From: Linyphia triangularis
Taxonomy: Eukaryota > Arthropoda > Arachnida > Araneae > Linyphiidae
DNA length: 64,000 nt
NCBI GenBank assembly: GCA_963978545.1
Contig: OZ021725.1
Location: 9,388,846-9,452,845, forward strand
Reading direction: 5' to 3'
Below are positions 10,392 to 22,950 of this stretch, piece by piece; positions within the stretch are counted from its first letter, which is position 1; each line of letters starts with the position of its first letter. The position numbers were made by a program, and so were the translations under genes. Under the pieces are notes generated by a model. The model ran no database searches, was not told the origin of the DNA, and worked only from the letters and a program-made list of their open reading frames with translations.

Positions 10392-13321
10392 TATTGTCTT
10401 CAAGTATAAGTACTGAATTACCTGTCTGTAATGAATAGACACAAGAGATCAATTTAATCCTTTACTATTTCAAAAATGACTTTATACAGCTTGGTGAATT
10501 ACTTTTTTTTGTTTCAAAAAGAAATACACATCACGCTTCAATCATCAGTTTATGAAGAATATATAAAACCAAGAGATTTTTTTTTATATATATATATATA
10601 TGACAGATATAATTAGTGCACAGATAAGTGTAGTGGATATTATTGCATGGGTACATATTGTTAGGAACTAAAATGTACAACTTTAAACATCAACACGTTG
10701 CATATAAAAAGATAACTTAATTGATAAAACAAACAAATTTACAATTTCAATTTGCAAAAAATAATTTATCGATAAACAGATAATTTAAAAGTACTCCATG
10801 TACAACATGATTTTGACCCTCAAATAATGCAAAGATAATAATAATAATATTTAAATTTTTTTTTTTTTTTAAGGCATAGATTAAAAATTTTTCTCACTTT
10901 TATTATACAAGTGTTTGTCATTTGAAATATGCCAAGATGAAAATTAAATGCGAATTCAATGTAATTTATTAAAACTGTATTGAAAGTTTTTCTTAAATTA
11001 TACATTTCAAGAGGGAGAGGAATTTGTTATTAAATATTTTTTTAATAATTTTGTTTTTCTGATCACTGCTTTCCCCCTGTTTTGTTGTCACCTTCACGAA
11101 GTAATATTTCAGTACGATCTAAACCCTAGTTTCATGATCACACGTGTGAACACCATATTAAAAATAAAATGTGTACATATTTCTCCTAAGAAATCACTTC
11201 TCACGGATAATTCTAGAACAAATTTTGCACAAGTTATCATTTCTGAAAATAACTATTTCACAGCAAAGCAACCAAAGCCACTGGAAGTACTAACTTTTTG
11301 AAAGAGTTATGAACTTATTGTAACTTAAATACAGTTGTGAATGCTGCTAGTATCATCTTGCAGCACTTAACAACAATGAAAGATTTTATAAAATGTTAAT
11401 ATTTTTTTTTAAAATAAATTAACAGTGCTTTGTGCATGGAAACTGCATTCTCTTTCATTATTGGACAGTTTCTCAACAAAATTGACTTATTTCGTTTTAG
11501 TAATAATTTGAATTGGATAATCGTCCGATAAAATTACCTTAAAATTTGGTTAAAAACATTCGTTTTAAAGCACATTTCCTCGCTAAATTTTTAAAAAGGT
11601 GAATTTTCAAGCGATTATTTACAGAATAGAGTCCTTCCAGGCATAATTGGTTGCTGCTGGTTGATCACCTTCAGCAATTGAAGTCATGCACAACTGAACG
11701 TAATTAGCAGGAAAGTGAAGGAAAAAAAAAGCAAGCTGCAGTATATAGTAAATCTAACACAGTAAAAAAAAACTCCATATAGAAGAAAACTTTGGCCTAT
11801 CAATGAACGTCGATCAAAACTATAACTCATCAAGATAAAAGTAAATCCATATAGTACAATTTATCAGAAATATACCAAAAAAAAACAACACTTTCATCAC
11901 TTCTCTTCTGTACAATCAATAGCATTTGACAAGCAGAATTAAAACAGGCGACTTACAAAAATTACTTCAATTAAATTTACAGAAAATACGAAGCGTTGTA
12001 CGAATATATTAAATAGATCTCTTTTCATGTTTGGTTCAGTATAAGCAGCTCCTGCAGCAGCAACTACATGAAAATGGTATTTTTTTTTGAAAACTCGAAA
12101 AAGCTGTAAGAAGCCGCTTGGTAAACCTTCACCACAAGGCTTTTGTGTGAGAGTATCTAATCTAAAAACCGATGCAGCATTTCACTATGCAATATCACAA
12201 AACTCAACTACAATCCGTCACACACACGAACCTTTCCCAAACCTGTTTCCATGTTTTAAAAACGAAAGCTGCACAAAGGGCTTTAAAAAAATACATATCA
12301 GCTGCTTCGATGCCAAATACAGCAAAAGCCGAGATGATTTTTTTTTGACTTCAAACGAATAGAAAAGTACTAAGTATAGGCCATTAACTTACAGGATAAG
12401 ATTTACTGCTACGCTTTAAAATAAATGTTAAAACCTAGTTGATGTTAGGAAATTTTAGGAATCCAATCAAAGCTGACATCTTGAACTATGCTGTATGATG
12501 ACGCTACCAAAATTAGCTCTATCAAAATAAACGATACAAAATTAAGTGTATATTCATTTACCAAATTGGTGTTAATAGAAACAAAAGTAACATTGTATTG
12601 ATTTTCTAGGTAACATAAAATTAAAATATAAGGTTAATACCGAGCCAACATTCACAGGGCTAGTTAATGATACATAAGATACAAAATCTATAGCTTTCTC
12701 ACAAGATAGTCCCATCACAAGCACACTAACGACTAGACAAGACACTTCTTTCCGTGACAATCACGTGATATTGCATAGTAAGAAATCTCCAAAGAAAATG
12801 ATGTTGAAGGCGTAAAAAGCAGAACACAATCCTCGAGCGGTTCAACTGATCCCGTTCGACATTTCAAGCTCCCACTTCGAATAAGTACCTGATCAGTGTA
12901 CGACAACCCTCCACTTGCACAATAGCGAGGAGAAAACTGCGACTTTCATTTAAAAAGATTTGGTATCAGTTTGACGCCACACCATCACAAGGCTCGCAGT
13001 TATAGACGAGGAAACCTAGGTCACAAGAGTCAGCACTAGTATCCCCGTTTTCAGGTCCAGGGAAGCCACAATTTCAGGTCAAGAGATCACCACCACAACC
13101 ACAGGTCACGAAGCCACAATCCCAGGTCCCTATGCAGTCGACAAGCCACTCCACAGGTCAGGTCTGCAACCATCACAGCCAAGAACACTTTTAGCGATGC
13201 GGAGCCTACACAGAGATGAACAGAGTTGGAAAAGAAAGCAGTCAACAAGGACCCGCCCCTTTCCCCAGGAATGGGCGCGTTCTACTGGATTGGGCGGGGG
13301 TAATCCAAGAACGGGCGTGTC
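10392..13321 (-). other. repeat-poor stretch; possible 3' UTR of the minus-strand gene
   Basis: No clear coding exon and few of the window's repeat families are seen. Directly downstream (minus sense) of the CaaX-protein stop codon, bases ~12950-13320 are GC-richer and contain loosely repeated TCAGGTC/CCACAA motifs, which would fit a 3' UTR. The rest is AT-rich with microsatellite (AT)n near 10585. How far the transcript extends cannot be judged from sequence. Confidence 0.35.
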
Positions 13322-13694
13322 CTACTGGATGACGCAACACTTGCACTTTGGCTTCTTCTTGATGACCACCTGCTCGACGGCTGGAGCGTCGGTGGGCGGA
13401 ACAATCACGCCCCTCTGAACTTCAACCACTCCGGGTGACTTGGGGGCGTTCCCATTGGCCCCTTTGGAGGCGTTCTGTACCGAAGCAACCTCCTTCTTGA
13501 TCACTGATTCGCCGTCCGTCGCGTCATGGGTGTAACCATTTAAGACCACGCCTCCTTCCATTTCCTCTTCCGGTTCTTCCTCTCCCTTGACTGGGGTAAT
13601 TGGCTTGCCCTCTTTGATGAGGCTAACAATAGTGTCAGCCTCTCGACTTAACTCGCCGTCCGGCCTGAACGGGTTGTCGATGCCGCTCTCGTGG
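13322..13694 (-). CDS. terminal coding exon of a CaaX-box protein
   Basis: On the minus strand a strong acceptor (TTGCTTCTCTCTTTTTGCAG) precedes an exon that stays open for 123 residues to a TAG at 13322-13324. The protein starts HESGIDNPFRPDGELSREAD, has an acidic stretch (EEEPEEEMEG), then a Pro/Lys-rich tail ending KKKPKCKCCVIQ. The last four residues fit a CaaX prenylation box, with nearby Cys residues that could be palmitoylated, so membrane anchoring is likely. The lysines before it fit a membrane-binding basic patch. The tail recalls paralemmin-type C-termini, but I do not recognise the family with certainty. The exon enters with one base completing a split codon, matching the phase left by the exon at 40277-40435 and by the candidate exon at 22951. 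Base composition is far richer in GC than the surroundings. Confidence 0.75.
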
Positions 13695-14227
13695 CTGCAA
13701 AAAGAGAGAAGCAACAGTTACTAACAATGAAATACTTTTTCACTGGAGATACAAAACGAAGTCATAAACAACTAAACTACAAGGAGTCCAACAATTCTCA
13801 AGGAGAGAAAAAAACGATGACGAAAGAAAAACACCGTTTGTGAATTTATTAGTTTTCAATTTATCCATTAGTTTTCAATTTATCCATTAGTTTTCAAAAA
13901 TAGTTACGAAATTCACCAAAAGATGGCACTGTTGGATGAAAAACTAAAAAACACATGTCTGTACATGTTGCAACAACTACATAGCGATGTTTTGATTGTG
14001 CTATGGAAAACACTGTTTTGTAGTTTGTTCAACATGTTCAGACTTCCCCCCCCCCTCCCCCAACTTTTTTCCTTCAACAGAGCCCTCTGTAGTAAATTTC
14101 TTAACTATTTTCTTAAATTGATGTGATAAAATTCTCTAGTTTCCTAAGCAGAATGCAACAAACGGTCCATTTTTATCGTGCTTTTTAATCGTTTTTCAAA
14201 TGCGTCAATTCTCTGCATAACAATCAC
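13695..14227. other. intron; no feature
   Basis: Intronic DNA on the minus-strand gene model. A short motif TTAGTTTTCAATTTATCCA is repeated three times near 13850-13895, and a poly-C tract lies near 14047. Nothing else is supported. Confidence 0.4.
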
Positions 14228-14569
14228 CATCGATACAGATAAATAACGGGATAGACTGCTCCGATGGCAAATGCAAGGGGAAAAAAACGTGCCGGTGGGT
14301 TGATGATGATGGTTGGACGATTATCCAATCACACTTCACTTCTGTAGTTGAACGGGAATGCGGGAAACCCTGTGAAGTGCTAGAGTAGATACTTTTTTGT
14401 GCACATTTTTAATTAATGTCTACTATTTCCAGTTCTGCTGTGTACAACCCAAGATATATATATATTTCAATCTTCGGCAATCTGTATTTTTCATCCACCC
14501 AAAGATCTGGCAACGGCTTCACTTTCCCAGGGTTAAGCAGTCTATCCAGTTGTTTATCTATATCGAATG
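14228..14569. mobile_element. CATCGATA family DNA transposon, diverged copy
   Basis: The ends CATCGATACAGATAAATAAC and, inverted, GTTTATCTATATCGAATG match the family at 44041 and 45447, as does the internal sequence (CCAATCAC, GTACAACCCAAGAT, GGCAACGGCTTCA). Flanks do not match, so the target duplication has decayed. Confidence 0.7.
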
Positions 14570-15529
14570 CGACTTCACAGGTAGTTTCTGCTGTGAAAGC
14601 AAATGGTGGTAATTGATTGCCGCCATACTCAAACTCATCCAGTGCATTATAATAGGTTGCCCACCAACAGACGCTAAATTATTTGGGGGGGGGGGGGAGT
14701 TGCCAATATAGATCTCTGTAATGATTGTTAAGCTTTCTCGTGCTTCAGGTCAATGATTAAGAGCGCCATAATTAGAAGTTGCAATTAGAGATCAGAGTTT
14801 TACTTGAAGATCAATCTACTATTAACTAATTAACTAGGTCCATCATTCACACTTAATCAGGACTTCTTGGAGAAAATGTTTTCACACTCACAGTGGCAAA
14901 GTGGTAAAAAAGAATCGTAAGCACTGGTTCGAGAGAGTAGAAGCTTTATTAATTGTGATTAAAGGACATCAGGTAGCATTTTATTTAACAAATTATAGTA
15001 AACCATCAAAGGTGGGAAATAAAAAGTCACGCTCTTCACATACTGACGTGCCCTGCGCGAATGAAGCCTCGACTCTTACATTAGATCTACAATGTGCGGT
15101 ACATATGCGCACATAAATTGAAAAAGAACTAACCAGTAGCAAATAGAAGGGTTAAGAGAGCTGAGATGGAAATAGGGGTTATATTTCACATTTACCCAAA
15201 CATTAATTGGGGTTTTGTCTAGCTACATCTACTAAATGCAACAAATCTTGAACCTTAGTCAAAGTTGTTTATAAAGAAGTATGCGTGTTCAATAATTGTA
15301 GGCGTTGACATTAATTTTCCACCCTGGCAATAAAAGTGACACAACACAAAAAATTTCATTTTGAGTGGAAATGTGTACAGAAACACAAACTGCATGTACT
15401 TGCAGCTGGTTGAACGGTATAAGATTGTTTATAAGTTGAATTCAAGTTCAAACTGTCTTATGCCATTCTTTCAAATTTAAGTCCGCGTAGTCTGTGATTC
15501 TGTACAAACTTAAACTAAAAACTAGGGGT
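14570..15529. other. no gene seen
   Basis: Intronic AT-rich DNA with a poly-G run near 14683. A 71-residue open stretch at 14901-15116 has no recognisable motif or splice context and is not called. Confidence 0.4.
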
Positions 15530-16850
15530 GTGCAACATCGCACAACTTTCAACTACACAATAATACTGTTACGAATTTCTGTATATTTGTAAATATTTAG
15601 TAGCATTAATTATTTAAAAAGATAAATGTATGTACATTTCGCATCAGGCAGTGCAAGAGTTCTTTAGTTGGCTTCCCTGCAATATGTGTCTTAAAATGCT
15701 TGATAACGAGTTTTACAGAGATAACGCTGGGAAGCGAGTTTTACAAGGAAAAGGGCATTAAACATTATGGTGATGGCAATCTTGCCAAATTGGCGAGAAT
15801 CGTCAAATGTCGCCAAAATTGGCGACATTTTCGATCCCCATGTACATGTATAGGACTTTTCGACTACGATCTGGAAAGTCCTCCAAATTTCTATCTCTGG
15901 AAGTTTCACGAAGATTTTCCTATATAAGCCGGCCAAGAGAGCGGGGGAGTTAGTTGAGTCCGTTAGTTGACTGAAATTACTAAGTTGAGATACTGAGTTA
16001 GCTGTCTCTCAGCAAGCATTCAGAGAGTTCCGAAAGTGAATTGTATTGCATTGTCTTTTGCAGCGATTTCAGCAGTTGTGTTGTCAAGTTTTTAACTGCA
16101 GTTTTGTGCTCTATTGTTGTGAAAAGAGCTGTATTGAGTCTACTAGAACGAGAAGTTCTGGAGTTGTAAGAGAATCTGCGAAGAGTTATATCGGAATAGA
16201 TTTCTGCAAGTTTTGATCTGCTTTGGCTTCAAATCTTTCGAACCCATCCACGCAACAATACTGACGTGGATTTGTGTCACTTACCGTTTTTATATTTTAA
16301 TCATTCTATTAGAAAAAAAAGGCAATATTTTTTGCGATTATTCTTCCTATGAGGGGGGGGGGGGGGAACCCCAAATGACGCTTTTGACGTTATACTTTTC
16401 GATAATTTTTATATTATCCTTTCTTATAAGTGTAACTGGGGAGAGATGAAGTGAGAATTCTGTGTTAAGGACATTCTTTTTTTTTTTTTAAATCTTTTTA
16501 CGCCATTAAAGCATTTTTACGGGAATTTTGGAGGTGGGGATGTTTAGAACACCTTAAGAGGCATTACCACAGCGATTTTAAACAAAATCGTAAGAGGCGT
16601 GTTTTAGCAATTACTGAAAAACACGATTTCTTCAATGACAGCTACCTTGTGCGCTTGCACGAAAACCTTATTTGAAAATCGTAGGACAATTTGTTCGGGA
16701 GTTATGCTGACCACGTACACACAGACAGACATTATTTCTAGATCACTTTTATGAAATCAGGATGTTCTAAAACGTAAAAAATTGCAAAAAAAAAAAAAAA
16801 AATTTTTTTTTTGTGTGTGTGGATCGAATGCTATACTTTTATTACCCTAG
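15530..16850 (+). repeat. dispersed repeat family G, copy 1, split by a solo LTR
   Basis: It matches the copies at 17441, 39456 and 59175 in order: CTAGGGGTGTG start, TTTTTATATTTT block, an ACGCCATTAAAGCATTTTTACGGGAATTTTGGAGG block, and a GTTCGGGAGTTATGCTGACC...CAGACAGACATT block followed by A/T runs. The repeat encodes nothing I can recognise. The middle is interrupted by the LTR at 15567. Confidence 0.6.
15567..16257 (+). mobile_element. solo LTR of the Gypsy family
   Basis: TGTTACG...CGCAACA, 691 bp, flanked by ATAC on both sides (15563-15566 and 16258-16261). It lies inside repeat family G, so it is younger than that copy. The TTGGCGA cluster and TATA region are present. Confidence 0.85.
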
Positions 16851-17440
16851 TAATACATATATGTAATTGAAAGTAAAAATGAAGAATTTTGAATAGTGTC
16901 ACTTTTGTAGTAAAGATACGATATCCTTGACAACACGCAATATTGAGTTTAACTGTAACTTCGAACATTTTCAAAAGGGTTTACAACCTTACGTCATTAG
17001 TTTGACAGACTTGAACATTATAAGTCGAAATATTCTTACTAATGGTTCTGAAACTGCCTAATATAAAAGGTATCCTTAAATGTATGCTCAAATTTGAAAT
17101 GTATAAAGAAAGAACCATCTACAAATCCACTTTTTCTTGAATTGAAGCTAACAGCGTCATCTGTAAGCGATTAGCAAGAAATTTCGAATGATACACCCTT
17201 TAAAAAACGGTTGCAAGAGTAGCCTTTTTGATCGGAGAAAAATAAATTGACAATTTTTTTTTTTCTCATACAAAAGCAAACTCGGGTAGAATTAATGGTT
17301 GAAGCATTGAATCCTTCATTTATTGACATTTTTACCATACAAAACTACAGAGACCATATTCGAATATCATAGTTACGATGAAACAAGAAATGTGCATATT
17401 AACGACCAAATGAGCTAAATTTTTACACTCCCCTTTCCTC
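16851..17440. other. no gene seen
   Basis: AT-rich intronic DNA with short poly-T runs and no supported feature. Confidence 0.4.
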
Positions 17441-18775
17441 ACCCAGATCAATTAATCAATCTTTCCGACTTAATCGTTTTTATATCGCTTAGATAAAATG
17501 GCCAGTTTGGCAATATCTTTTGCAATAATTCATACATGGATCTTTTTTTTTTTTTTAAACACTTTGCCAAAATGGGGTTTTTGGCGAAATACTTTTCAAT
17601 AATTCTTATTAGACTGAGAGGCGGCAGCAATTTTTGGACCCCATCGAACATCATTCTGAATTTTTTATAAAAATTAGAGAAAAGTGAGTAGATAACGAAT
17701 CCACTGGTCTGCCGTGGCAAAAATGGCCGAAACTGGTCAAAAATCGACTTTTAATAAGTTGAACTAAATCCAATTGCCAAATGCGCCATAACTTGCCAAA
17801 TAATGAGCATTTTGTTTTTATTTAGTAACCCTCACTCTTTAATTTTCAATTAAGAAGGTTGCAGACGATTCAGATATCTGGCGACGGTCTACTTCCATCT
17901 ATTAAAAGGGAGACAAGTTGGCAAAAAATATTACGTCACTTATGACGTAACTGATATCGCCATTTGGGCTTACTTTTAGTAGATGCAAGTAGACCGTCGC
18001 CAGATATCTGAATCGTCTAAAACCTTCTTAATTGAAAATCAAAATGAAGTGGGTTGCCAGACGAATAAGTTTGTTCTATTTTTGGCAAGTTATGACACAT
18101 TTGGCAATCGGATTTTAGTTCAACGCATTCCAAGTCGATTTTGTATCAGTTTCGGCCATTTTTGCCACGGCAGACCAGTGGATTCGTAACCTACTCACTT
18201 TTCTCCAATTTCTATAAAAAATTCAGAATGATGTTCGATGGGGTCCAAAAATTGCAGTCGCCTCTCAGACTATATATTATCCTTTCTTATTAGGAGAGGA
18301 AAGGAGAAAAAGCGATCGTTGATGAGCTATGTTCAAGCAAAGAGAACTCTGTGTTGAAGACATTCGTTTTTAAATTTTTTTTACGCCGTTCAAGCATTTT
18401 TAAGGAAATTTTGGATATGAGGATGTTTAGAAAACCTTAAGAGGCATTACCACAGCGATTTTGATCAAAATAGTTGCAGCCGTTATTTAGCAATCATTGA
18501 AAAACATGATTTCTTCAATGGCAGCTACCTTATGCGCATGCGCGATTTTGACGAAAACCTTAATGCTAGGTTCCATGATCACCAACAACCCGCACACCAA
18601 ATTTGAACATCGTTGGTCAATTTGTTCGGGAGTTATGCTGACAACAAACACATTTTTCTGGATAACTTTTTTGAAATCGGGATGTTCCAAAACGTGGAGA
18701 AATGCAAAACAAATCGAATTTTTTTTTTTTTTTTTTGTAATTGAAAGTAAAAATATATTTTGACAAATTCGTAAT
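17441..18775 (+). repeat. dispersed repeat family G, copy 2, split by a fold-back element
   Basis: The left part (to 17611) carries the TAAAATGGCCAGTTTGGC and TTGGCGAAATACTTTTC blocks, and the right part (from 18271) carries TATTATCCTTTCTTA through GGGAGTTATGCTGAC. The fold-back element at 17612 sits exactly between them. Confidence 0.6.
17612..18270 (-). mobile_element. fold-back element, copy 3, mosaic arms
   Basis: TA|GACTGAGAGGCGGCAGC...CGCCTCTCAGAC|TA, 659 bp. The inner part of the right arm (AGACCGTCGCCAGATATCTG) is of the type normally found in the other arm, while its outer part is of the usual type. This suggests conversion between arms. The centre holds TTACGTCACTTATGACGTAA (17932-17951). 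Confidence 0.8.
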
Positions 18776-20209
18776 TTTTCATGCATAATACAGCTGTAAA
18801 AGATAACTTGATCAACTACCTATTTTATTTACAAGGATTTCAGAGATAAAAAGCAATTTTCTCCAAGTCTTAAGATTAAGAGACTACTTCTTTAAAATTC
18901 CAGTACAAACTGAACTGAGTAGGAACTGATTTGAAAAAGACAAACAGAATTTTTTTGAATTTTAACATTTCTAACCCAAGAGTCCAAAACCACTTTCAAG
19001 GTTCAAGATAAAGAACATACATCACCAAGTTGATTGGTTTCATGATTCCTTAATGTACAGTACGCAACAAACAAAAAAAAAAAAAAAAATCCCCGAACGA
19101 TGGCTATATCTTGTGTTCTAATTGATGAAATAACAAAAGTCAAGTACCGTTGTAAATCATGGAAAGTCTTTATTAATTGCATATAATTTTTATTATCACG
19201 AGGGGTCATCTACATATTAAAACTAAACCAAACTTTAAGAAATTCAATGGCAACCGCATAATATTATATAATATTTTTTAGATTTAGGATCCAAAAAAAT
19301 GTCTAGATACCAAATTTCATAATTTCCCAACGAGTGGTTAGTAATTTAAATGTCAAAAAAAAAAAAAAAAAAAATGACAAATTAATGTGAAAGAGATTTT
19401 TTTTTTTTTTTTTGCCATAAACTATCATATAGTTAATATATTTTAGCAATTTTTGTTTCAAAAGATAGTTTGTTTAAGGCCAAACATGAATAACATACAA
19501 ATTTTGTATTAAATAGTTTTTTAATAATTAATTAATAAAACAAGTTATACATTTTTTTAAATATGAACATATATTTTTTTACACCCATTAGAATTATCAT
19601 GGTCGAAAACCCCTCCAGATTTTTTTTCATTCCATTTCGACTTTTGGTTCTCCATATTTTAACAAAAATCTTTAAAAAAAAAATAGCTCACTTTAAGTGA
19701 CCGCGTAATAGATTACGTCTTGAAGATTGCAAAACGTTCGACTCTTCTCCGCTATTAAGAAATTTACCCTCAAAATCGGCCAAAACATTTTCGCTCATAA
19801 GAGACGTGTTTCTCAACATAATGAACTGGAATTCGGTATCTAGGGAAAACGAGGTATTCTAAATCGAATGAAAACATAAAAAATAGGAGTTCGTATTGAA
19901 AATTTTAAAGACAGAGTTAAATTTACTTAGTATATAGCCCCCTTGTAAGTACAATTTGGCAAAATTTAATAGCTAAAATTTCTCCTCATTAACGTCGATG
20001 ATATATGATAAAAACCTAGCCTATTTAGAGATATTACAAACAAAAATGTCGCCAGATTGGCGAGTTTGGTGACTTTTTTGGCGAGAAAACTTTTAACCGA
20101 ACATCCATTCTAATATCCATTTTGAGCCAAAATGTAAACTTCCCGATGAATTTTACTCAATCTTACTAATGTTAACATGACATTCAAAGTTATGTATGAC
20201 ACGTTTAAA
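18776..20209. other. no gene seen
   Basis: AT-rich intronic DNA with several poly-A/poly-T runs. TCGCCAGATTGGCGAG occurs near 20049 with no other sign of a known repeat. Confidence 0.4.
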
Positions 20210-20629
20210 GTAAGGAACTCTGTTAACCGGCAATCATTTAGTCGACATCAAAAATCTCCCAAATGAGTAATAAATCATTTGTTCCTTTTTAAACCGTAAT
20301 CTTTTCCCTCGCTCTAAAGTTACATAAGTAATGGTGAGGCTTTTCTAAAGAACTGACATGGTTAAAGCAACTTTCGGATGCAGATCAAACTGAAGTAATG
20401 CCTTCAAAAAGACTCCGGGATAGAGCAGCGAAACAAAGATTATCAAGATTATTGCGACAAAAACTCATTTCCAACAATTATGTCATAAAAAAACATTAAA
20501 AGTCATATGTATTCAATAAACTAAAATCATTTACTTTTTATTGTTTTTTACAACTCTCTTTTATCCGGAATTTTCGCTTAACCGACCTACCTTTGGTCCG
20601 AATTAGGTCGGTTAATCGAGATTCTACTG
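20210..20629. mobile_element. pogo/Tigger-like MITE, copy 1
   Basis: The right end GGTCGGTTAATCGAGATTCTACTG|TA matches the classic pogo/Tigger terminal sequence (CAGTnGAAnCTCGATTA inverted). The left end is degraded. The interior is ~90% alike to the inverted copy at 24094. Confidence 0.65.
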
Positions 20630-21029
20630 TATAATGCAAGTCAGCAGCATTTATAGTTTAGGCTTATTGATATGTAAACTGATTTTTGGTCGCCATGGCT
20701 AGTACTACTTCTATTTGAATTTTGATATGAGAACTTGTTTTTCATTTGACATATCATAAGTGTAACATTGACAGTTTTATCTGCGAATCTTGATTTCAGG
20801 TAAACACAGTCTTTGTATAAGCTACTCACAACATTAGGGTAAAAGCTAAATAGTGTTTATACAAAATGTTGATTTTACCAAGTTATCAGGTTTAAATAAA
20901 GATTCAGGTCAGTCTTCACAAAACGAGCGTTCCATATTTGAATACTGGGCTCTTGGGAACTCACTGTCTATCCAGTGAATAGCTCCCATCAGGTAGTCTG
21001 GTTGGTGGCGGTGGTCATAGCAACAAGTT
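20630..21029. other. no gene seen
   Basis: Intronic AT-rich DNA between a MITE and repeat family F. No support for coding. Confidence 0.35.
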
Positions 21030-21162
21030 TCGTCGATTTATAATCGATTAAAACAAAGTTTTGAAATATAAATCCTTTATATATGCATTGTCACTTTTTA
21101 TATTCATTCACATAGCACCGTTTCTGTTGCCAGCGTATTGGTGCTTAGTGTTGGCATCCAAC

Positions 21163-22175
21163 TGACGCACGGGACATTTGGGCTCTTTTTTCTACTCGTA
21201 AACAGATAAGAATGATAAAATTGTGATGAATCTAATAGTTATGTTTTTACTTTATACCATATTACTTGGTGACAAAGTTATATGGAAAAATAATTATTTT
21301 AACTAGGTCAAATATGCATTTATATCGTCTGATGCACGGGACACTTATTTTAGCTAGGTCAAATATGCATTTATATCGTCTGATGCACGGGACACTTATT
21401 TTAACGATGTCAAATATGCATTTACATCGTCTGATGCACGGGACACTTATTTTAGCTAGGTCAAGTATGCATTTATATCGTCTGATGCACGGGACACTTA
21501 TTTTAACGATGTCAAATATGCATTTACATCGTCTGATGCACGGGACACTTATTTTAACGATGTCAAATATGCATTTATATCGTCTGATGCACGGGACACT
21601 TATTTTAACTATGTCAAATATGCATTTACATCGTCTGATGCACGGGACACTTATTTTAGCTAGGTCAAATATGCATTTATATCGTCTGATGCACGGGACA
21701 CTTATTTTAACGATGTCAAATATGCATTTACATCGTCTGATGCACGGGACACTTATTTTAGCTAGGTCAAATATTCATTTATATCGTCTGATGCACGGGA
21801 CACTTATTTTAACGATGTCAAATATTCATTTATATCGTCTGATGCACGGGACACTTATTTTAGCTAGGTCAAATATGCATTTATATCGTCTGATGCACGG
21901 GACACTTATTTTAACGATGTCAAATATTCATTTACATCGTCTGATGCACGGGACACTTATTTTAGCTAGGTCAAATATGCATTTATATCGTCTGACACCC
22001 GTGCGTCAGACGATATAAAAGCATATTTGACCTAGTTAAAATAATTCTTATTCTATATAACTTTGTCACCAAGTAGAGCTATATAAAACAAAAGCCTAAT
22101 TACTAGATTGCTAATAATTTTAGAATTCGAATTTGTTTATGAGTAGAAAAAGGAGCTAAAATATCTCGTGCTTAT
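21163..22175. mobile_element. long inverted-repeat element with an expanded internal minisatellite
   Basis: Left and right flanking arms of ~150 bp are inverted: GACGCACGGGACATTT...CTCTTTTTTCTACTCGTAAAC, TACTTGGTGACAAAGTTATAT and TTTAACTAGGTCAAATATGC on the left recur as complements on the right (GACCTAGTTAAAATAATTC, ATATAACTTTGTCACCAAGTA, GTTTATGAGTAGAAAAAGGAGC). It interrupts repeat family F. The space between the arms is filled by the 51-bp tandem array. No transposase is present. Confidence 0.6.
21298..21995 (+). repeat. 51-bp minisatellite, about 13.5 units
   Basis: The unit is a GTCAAATATGCATTTATATC-GTCTGATGCACGGGACACTT-block of 51 bp. Units mostly alternate between AGCTAGGTC/TTATATCG and AACGATGTC/TTACATCG forms, giving a 102-bp dimer. 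Because 51 is a multiple of 3, one frame stays open for 250 codons as a 17-residue repeat (HLYRLMHGTLILARSNM). This is a by-product of unit length, not evidence of a protein. Confidence 0.85.
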
Positions 22176-22615
22176 AGCAGAGAGCAAAAAACATTTCTAC
22201 CAAGAAAATATCCGGTGATCTACGTTTCAATATTTATTTATTAAAAAAGAATGTGAATTTATGCACTCACATCCAAATATCTTTTATTTGTTCCGATTAA
22301 AACAGTTTTATTGTTTATTAATTAAAACAGTTTTGGCAACACGGAGTTTCTTCAATGATCTGTTAATTGCTATTTCAGCGCGATTGGATAACGGCAAGTT
22401 GGTTTATTAGTATTCCGTAAAAACGACGTTTTAGTGACACTTACAGACACAAAATTTGATATAATGCGTTATCATCGACTTCGAATCTATCTCCCAAGTT
22501 TCAGCCCGATTGGGTTGCGGGAAGGGGGTTAATTAGGCCTCCGCAGATTTGCCCGTCATCGACAAACATATCCACATACATACATACAAAATCGAAGTTA
22601 ACATAAAGGATTTAA

Positions 22616-22950
22616 AAAGAGCTCTAATATAAGAAACACTATGTAGAATAAGTTCAATGTTAGAATAAAGTTCAATGATACTAAGTTAGTCTTGATATGC
22701 AACATAATATTTAAACATACAATGATAAAATAATATACTCCACACAATGATAACAATTCCAAACTTAGAAAATTCATAAAAATCTACCTTTTTTACGTCG
22801 TAAAAAATAAAAAAGACAACCGCGAGGAGCTTAATCCAAAAGACTACACCCAAGCTAGTTTCCGAAGAGGAACTGAACATTCCAACCCACATACGTACCC
22901 CCACCCTACATCCTTCGGGGTGGTAAAAATACACCATCAGAGGCACCTAC
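22616..22950. other. intron; no feature
   Basis: AT-rich up to ~22860, then GC-richer (CCCCCACCCTACATCC) toward the candidate exon. No independent feature. Confidence 0.35.

Larger units (their letters stand above)
21030..22615 (+). repeat. dispersed repeat family F, copy 1, split by a palindromic element
   Basis: The left part (to ~21162) shares AACAAAGTTTT, CATTGTCA and TATATTCATT blocks with 44640 and 47330. The right part (from ~22176) shares AAAAACATTTCTA, TACGTTTCAA, GGTTTATTAGTATTCCGTAAAA, CATCGACTTCGAATCTATC and the end AAAATCGAAGTTAACATAAAGGATTT. Short and long copies all share this 3' end before an A-rich stretch, which looks like retroposition with 5' truncation. No protein is recognisable. 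Confidence 0.55.

Noticed and set aside
12087..12362. 91-residue open frame
   Set aside because: Begins in poly-T/A sequence, no motif, and lies in the likely 3' UTR or intergenic region on the opposite strand to the gene.
21266..22018. 250-residue open frame of 17-residue repeats
   Set aside because: It exists because the 51-bp minisatellite unit is a multiple of three. It runs across the inverted arms of a transposon-like element, with no other sign of a gene.
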